10,175 nt of DNA. Source: an uncultured Campylobacter sp. GTDB lineage: Bacteria; Campylobacterota; Campylobacteria; Campylobacterales; Campylobacteraceae. Location of the stretch: NCBI RefSeq assembly GCF_938045465.1, contig NZ_CALIBF010000076.1, forward strand, positions 1-10,175, in the 5' to 3' direction. Below are positions 6,333 to 10,175 of this stretch, piece after piece (position 1 is the first letter of the stretch; every line of letters starts with the position of its first letter). Below the pieces are notes generated by a model. The model had not been told where the DNA came from and made no database searches. It worked only from the letters and a program-made list of their open reading frames with translations. The translations under genes were made by a program, and so were the position numbers.

Positions 6333-6338
6333 TTTTTG

Positions 6339-7757
6339 ATGAGTATATTTTTTTATCACATAAGCTTGGCTCTATTTCCGCTCGCGTTTTTAAGTGCGTA
6401 TCTGGGCGGCAGGCGCTTTATTGGCGCATCGTTTTTGCCCGCGCTTTTAGGAGCTGCATTCGGGGCGCTGTGCTTTAGCGCATTTGCGCGCTCGGCAAAC
6501 GCCGATACAGGCAAGATTATATTTGACGCGCTCGCACTTTTAGCGCTGCTCGCGCTACTGTTTGCGTTTAGGCTTAAGCGATTCTATCTTACCGCTACAG
6601 TTATTTTTGCTCTTGGTTGCGCGTATGGATTTGAATACCGCTTCATAGGGATGAATTTTAAAATTTTCTCCGGCGAGCTACTGGACAGCTTCAGCCTAAC
6701 TAACCTCTTTATGGCGGTTTTAGGTGCGCTGGCGCTCATTTTATTCTATTTCATTTACCGCGCGGTTTTGGCTCGCACCGGCAAAGGCGCGAGGCTGGCG
6801 TCGTTTGCCCTTGCGTGGGCGTTTGTCTTTATCGCCAAAATCGGCTTTTTGGGTCTTGATCTGCGCCAGGCAGACGCGCCCAAAGCGCTAGCTGCGAAGG
6901 GCTTTGAAGGGCTTTCAAACGCGATCGGCTCGTCCGAATTTCTAAGCGTCATCGCCAAAATCATCCACTACAACAACTCCTATCTGACGCTAGCTCTTTG
7001 CCTTATAGCCGCGCTAATTGCGCTACTTACGGCATTTCGTGCGCCAAGTCGAGTGCCTCGCGAAGCGGACATTATAAAATTTAGAGAGGTTAAGGCGGGC
7101 AGATTCGCCATTTTTAGAGATTTTAGCCTGATCTTATCGCTTGGGGTTTTAATCAGCTTTTTGGGGCTTTATTATATCTTGGTCGCTTCAAAACCGCCTA
7201 CGATCGATGAGCCTAAGATCATCGAGCCGCAAGGTGCGGAATTCATAATCGATGCAAACATCGTAAAGGACGGCAAACTGCACCGCTTTGCCTACGTCAC
7301 CGACGACGGGCACAAGGTCAGGTTTTTTCTACTAAACCGCTTCACGGATAAATTTGCCCCGGTCGCGGTTTTTGACGCGTGCTCGATCTGCGGCGATATG
7401 GGCTACATCAAAAAAGGCGACGAGCTCATCTGCATCGCTTGCAACGTGCGTATATTTTTGCCGAGCGTCGGCAAGCTGGGCGGCTGCAACCCAATCCCGC
7501 TAGATTATAAGCTAGAGGGGCAAAATATCGTCATCGCACTTAAGACGATCGAGGACGGCGCGTCCTATTTCTCGGAGATCGTGGATAAAAAGGTGATCGA
7601 TCCGGTCAGTAGAAAAGAAATTTTAAACACCTCTAAATTTAGCTATCTTTACTACGGACGCACCTACTTTTTTGAAAGCGAATCGAATGCAAACGCCTTC
7701 ACTGCGCACCCCGAGCGCTATGTAGATGAAAACGGCACGCTAAAGGAGCTTAAATAA
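6339..7757 (+). CDS. Polytopic membrane protein with DUF2318 Cys cluster and degenerate YHS-like C-terminus
   Basis: Matches the C. jejuni protein between P19 and the ABC permeases (Cj1660 in my memory); exact function unknown. The 472 residues contain about eight hydrophobic segments in the first 283 residues (roughly 5-22, 28-49, 60-77, 82-98, 119-142, 153-172, 214-233 and 261-283). An extracytoplasmic tail follows. It holds C348-S-I-C351, C365-I-A-C368 and C383 (GGCNP), the Cys pattern of the DUF2318 'Fe-S-containing' family. Residues 420-462 resemble a YHS/TRASH domain (DPVS, then YYGRTYFFES, then HPERY), but the usual metal-binding cysteines are absent. A redox or iron-handling role with FTR1 and the downstream ABC transporter is inferred from context. 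The stop overlaps the next start by one base. Confidence 0.85.
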   Translation: MSIFFYHISLALFPLAFLSAYLGGRRFIGASFLPALLGAAFGALCFSAFARSANADTGKIIFDALALLALLALLFAFRLKRFYLTATVIFALGCAYGFEYRFIGMNFKIFSGELLDSFSLTNLFMAVLGALALILFYFIYRAVLARTGKGARLASFALAWAFVFIAKIGFLGLDLRQADAPKALAAKGFEGLSNAIGSSEFLSVIAKIIHYNNSYLTLALCLIAALIALLTAFRAPSRVPREADIIKFREVKAGRFAIFRDFSLILSLGVLISFLGLYYILVASKPPTIDEPKIIEPQGAEFIIDANIVKDGKLHRFAYVTDDGHKVRFFLLNRFTDKFAPVAVFDACSICGDMGYIKKGDELICIACNVRIFLPSVGKLGGCNPIPLDYKLEGQNIVIALKTIEDGASYFSEIVDKKVIDPVSRKEILNTSKFSYLYYGRTYFFESESNANAFTAHPERYVDENGTLKELK

Positions 7758-9001
7758 TGTTTTTACGCATCATCAAATCCTCCATTTTAAACTCCAGGGA
7801 TAGCAAAATTCTAGCGTTTTTGACCATATTTTTATCGGTCTCGCTGATCGCTTGCATGCTAAATATCACGCTAAAAATCGGCGACGAGGTCGCTAAGGAG
7901 CTACGCAGCTACGGCTCAAATATCGTAGTGCTACCGCGCTCGCAAAGCCTAAGTATCGAGATCGGTGGGCGCGAATACTCTCCGCTTAAAAACGATGATT
8001 TTTTAAAAGAGAGCGAGCTGCATAAGATCAAAGAAATTTTTTGGCGCAACAATATCACCGCCTTTGCGCCGTTTCTAACTACCCGCGCGGGAGATTACGA
8101 TGTCGTGGGAACTTATTTTGAAAAGGACGTTGGCGTTAGCGACGAGCCCGATTTTAGATCTGGTGTGCGCTCGCTCTATCCGTTTTGGAACGTAGAGGGA
8201 CAGTGGGTAAAAGACGGCGCCGATGACGAGGTTCTTGCAGGAGACGCGCTGGGGCTAAAGATCGGCGATACGGTTAAGCTTGGAGATTATGAGGTTAAAG
8301 TCGTTGGGATTTTGCACGGCGCGGAGGATGAAGCTAAAAAGCTGATCGCAAATTTATCGCTGGTACAAAAGCTAACGCACAAAGAGGGCCTCATCGCCAA
8401 GGCAGAAGTTAGCGCCATGACGATCCCTGAAGACGATCTGTCCGTAAAGGCAAGAAGGAGCCTCGATAATCTAGACGCCACAGAATACGACACCTGGTAT
8501 TGCTCAGCCTACGTAAGCTCCATTGCGTATCAGATCACCGAGGAGTATCCAAATGCAACTGCTAAGGCGGTGCTTAGCGTCAGCGAAGCTCAAAGCGGCA
8601 TCACGAAAAAAATTCAAAATTTAATGGGCGTCGTAAGTATCTTATCTCTGCTGATTTCAAGCATCTGCATCACGAGCCTGCTAAGCAGCGAAATTTACAA
8701 GCGCAAAAAGGAGATCGGCTTGCTTAAGGCACTGGGAGCAAGTAACTTTATGATCTATATCCAGTTTGCCGCCGAAATTTTCGTCATCTGCGTAGCAAGC
8801 TCACTCGTGGGCGCAGTCGTGGGCTACGCGCTTAGCTGGGCGATCGCGTATCAAATTTTTGGCTCCTTTATCGGCGTATCGCTGATGGTCTTTCCGCTTA
8901 GCATCGTCTTTGGACTTCTTATTTGCATTATCGGCTCGATCTTGCCGCTACGCGGAGTAATCAAACTACTGCCTGCGGAGGTGCTTTATGGTAGGAAATA
9001 A
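7757..9001 (+). CDS. ABC transporter permease, MacB/FtsX type (first of a pair)
   Basis: The 414-residue inner-membrane permease has the MacB/FtsX plan: one membrane helix (about 17-38), a large periplasmic domain (about 40-285), then three helices (about 287-310, 331-360 and 374-397). The cytoplasmic coupling motif after the second helix, R317-KKEIGLLKALGAS, is typical of this superfamily. It corresponds to Cj1661 in the C. jejuni iron locus (from memory). MacB-type transporters act by mechanotransmission across the periplasm rather than by forming an import channel, so a role in energising or remodelling the iron system, or in exporting something for it, is possible; the substrate is unknown. 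Translation is probably coupled to the previous gene: AAAGGAG at 7742-7748, stop and start overlapping as TAATG. Confidence 0.88.
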   Translation: MFLRIIKSSILNSRDSKILAFLTIFLSVSLIACMLNITLKIGDEVAKELRSYGSNIVVLPRSQSLSIEIGGREYSPLKNDDFLKESELHKIKEIFWRNNITAFAPFLTTRAGDYDVVGTYFEKDVGVSDEPDFRSGVRSLYPFWNVEGQWVKDGADDEVLAGDALGLKIGDTVKLGDYEVKVVGILHGAEDEAKKLIANLSLVQKLTHKEGLIAKAEVSAMTIPEDDLSVKARRSLDNLDATEYDTWYCSAYVSSIAYQITEEYPNATAKAVLSVSEAQSGITKKIQNLMGVVSILSLLISSICITSLLSSEIYKRKKEIGLLKALGASNFMIYIQFAAEIFVICVASSLVGAVVGYALSWAIAYQIFGSFIGVSLMVFPLSIVFGLLICIIGSILPLRGVIKLLPAEVLYGRK

Positions 9002-10121
9002 CGGCGCGTTTTTTAGAGGCGCGATCTTTAAAAGTATCATCAACAGCGGCATCCGCAGCTTCGTGATTTTCGTCGCGATCATGCTAGGCAGCGCAGTTTG
9101 CGCCGCGTTCGTAAATATCTACGCCGACATCGATAAAAAGGTCGCCAGCGAGCTAAACAGCTACGGCGCAAATTTAATCGTGAGCCCCGCAAATTTAGAA
9201 AATTCCCATATGGACGAAGCGGCGCTCGATGCGAAGTTCGCTAAAATCCCGGCATTAAAAAGCGCGAATAAATACCTTTTCGGCAGCGCAAATTTAGGCG
9301 TCAACTCAGGCATCATCATGGGCGTAAATTTCTCCTCTCTGCGCGATACTATGCCGTTTTTGGATCTCAAAGAGGGCTCGTTTATAGGCGTGGATTTCGA
9401 CGATAAAAACGCGCTCATCGGCCAAGATCTCGCCAAGCTTTTGGGCGCGAAACTCGGCGATAGTATCGAGATTACGCCGATCGGCTCAAACGAAACGAGC
9501 AAGGTAAAGATAAAAGGCATCGTCTATGACGGGCAGAAAGAGGACGGCATGCTGCTAATCTCGCTGCCGCTGGCGCAAAAAATTTTAAATCAGCCTGCGC
9601 AGGTAAATTACGCCGAAGCGATCGTAAGCGGTGATTTTAAGCAGCTAAGCGAAATTTCAAAAAGTCTAAGCGACGCGCAGATGAGCTTCGCGCCGATAGG
9701 CAAGGTATCCAAGACTCAGGGCATCATCTTAAACAAAATCAAGCTTTTGATGCTTCTTATCGGCATTACGATCCTTCTGATCACCTCGGTCTGCATCAAC
9801 ACGAGCCTTAGTTCGATCCTGCTTTCGCGCATCAAAGAGTTCGCGCTCATCCGCGCAATCGGCGCGAGCAAACAAAATTTACTCCACCTAATCCTGGGCG
9901 AAATTTTAACCGTCTGCGTCGCAGGCTCGCTAGCTGGAGTATTCGTGGGATACCTGCTCGCGATCTTGCTGGGGCATCTGATATTTTCAAGCAGCGTGGA
10001 TTTTAGGCTGATTAGCCTCTTTGCGGCGGTCGCGCTGAGCCTGATTTTTGCGCTCGCGGCAAGCTACTATCCGATCAAAAAGGCGCTGAATCCAAATTTA
10101 GCGAATCTATTAAGGGAATGA
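8988..10121 (+). CDS. ABC transporter permease, MacB/FtsX type (second of a pair)
   Basis: The 377-residue paralogue of the preceding permease has the same plan: helix at about 23-45, periplasmic domain to about 248, then helices at about 250-277, 300-330 and 338-360. The coupling motif is R281-IKEFALIRAIGAS. Kinship shows in the segment after helix 1: SELNSYGANLIVSP (54-67) here against KELRSYGSNIVVLP (47-60) in the first permease. The two probably form a heterodimer with one shared ATPase. The start lies 14 bases inside the upstream gene; GGAGG at 8977-8981, 6 bases before the ATG, supports it and implies translational coupling. The ATPase gene begins 1 base after its stop. Confidence 0.88.
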   Translation: MVGNNGAFFRGAIFKSIINSGIRSFVIFVAIMLGSAVCAAFVNIYADIDKKVASELNSYGANLIVSPANLENSHMDEAALDAKFAKIPALKSANKYLFGSANLGVNSGIIMGVNFSSLRDTMPFLDLKEGSFIGVDFDDKNALIGQDLAKLLGAKLGDSIEITPIGSNETSKVKIKGIVYDGQKEDGMLLISLPLAQKILNQPAQVNYAEAIVSGDFKQLSEISKSLSDAQMSFAPIGKVSKTQGIILNKIKLLMLLIGITILLITSVCINTSLSSILLSRIKEFALIRAIGASKQNLLHLILGEILTVCVAGSLAGVFVGYLLAILLGHLIFSSSVDFRLISLFAAVALSLIFALAASYYPIKKALNPNLANLLRE

Positions 10122-10122
10122 C

Positions 10123-10175
10123 ATGGAAATTTTAAAATTTGAAGGCATCTGTAAATACTTCGGCGAGGTCAAGGC
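10123..10175 (+). CDS. ABC transporter ATP-binding protein (5' end only)
   Basis: Partial gene, cut by the window end after 17 full codons (MEILKFEGICKYFGEVK). The pattern of a short strand, an aromatic Y12 in the A-loop position and FGEVK is the usual opening of an ABC ATPase; the Walker A motif would lie beyond the window. AAGGGA at 10112-10117 lies 5 bases before the ATG, and the gene starts 1 base after the second permease stops. It is the expected motor of the two permeases (Cj1663-like, from memory). Codons 2-6 coincide with a copy of AAATTTTAAAATTT (10127-10140). Confidence 0.8.
   Translation, partial: MEILKFEGICKYFGEVK

Larger units (their letters stand above)
5951..6338. other. Structured intergenic spacer within the iron-uptake locus
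   Basis: No convincing gene in 388 bases. A hairpin TCCGCC (5963-5968)/GGCGGA (5981-5986) follows p19 but lacks a T-run. A 13-bp inverted repeat is at 6029-6061. AAAACG-tat-CGTTTT is at 6074-6088. AT palindromes are at 6130-6143, 6243-6256 and 6271-6290. A direct repeat starting GCGAAATTT is at 6185 and 6219. A 39-codon GTG-initiated frame at 6158-6277 has no ribosome-binding site. A weak TATAGG at 6298-6303 could be a -10 box for the genes that follow. Confidence 0.7.

Noticed and set aside
6336..6338. TTG as the start of the DUF2318 gene
   Set aside because: Only 3 bases from the GAGGA ribosome-binding site; the next codon is ATG with 6-base spacing, a better start.
9161..9520. Minus-strand frames opposite real genes (for example 9161-9520, 1225-1551, 741-971)
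   Set aside because: They lie wholly or mostly inside well-supported + strand genes and show no family features or ribosome-binding sites; they are shadows of codon bias.

Overview
The window reads as a Campylobacter-type (Campylobacterota) chromosome. The pointers are a two-heme PetC with TAT-type Rieske and long cytochrome b, an FTR1-like iron permease next to a P19 periplasmic metal-binding protein, and very AT-rich spacers full of the near-palindrome AAATTTTAAAATTT between genes of moderate GC. Gene content and order from the permease onward match, from memory, the C. jejuni Cj1658-Cj1663 cluster. The moderately high coding GC suggests an oral-type Campylobacter (gracilis/rectus/showae/curvus group) rather than C. 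jejuni; this species guess is inference. All genes are on the + strand.

Layout. Bases 1-381 are an AT-rich leader holding three TATAAT boxes and two good inverted repeats, one of them shaped like a Crp/FNR-family site. Bases 382-3263 are petABC, encoding the complete quinol:cytochrome c oxidoreductase (Rieske protein, cytochrome b, diheme cytochrome c), closed by a strong intrinsic terminator at 3271-3299. A new promoter near 3426 drives an FTR1-family permease (3483-5414) and P19 (5429-5950). A 388-base spacer (5951-6338) without a convincing gene follows; it has a 13-bp inverted repeat and several AT palindromes. Then come a membrane protein with a DUF2318-type Cys cluster and a Cys-less YHS-like tail (6339-7757), two overlapping paralogous MacB/FtsX-type ABC permeases (7757-9001, 8988-10121) and the first 17 codons of what is probably their ATPase (10123 to the window end).

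How they work together. PetABC takes electrons from (mena)quinol to periplasmic cytochrome c. The second block is an iron-acquisition system: P19 binds metal in the periplasm, FTR1 carries iron across the inner membrane, and the DUF2318 protein plus the ABC transporter probably supply a redox or accessory step whose chemistry is not settled. I see no mobile element, CRISPR array, tRNA or rRNA. The main points for a second look are the petA leader palindromes, the triplicated periplasmic domain of the FTR1 protein, the degenerate YHS tail, and the structured spacer splitting the iron locus in two.
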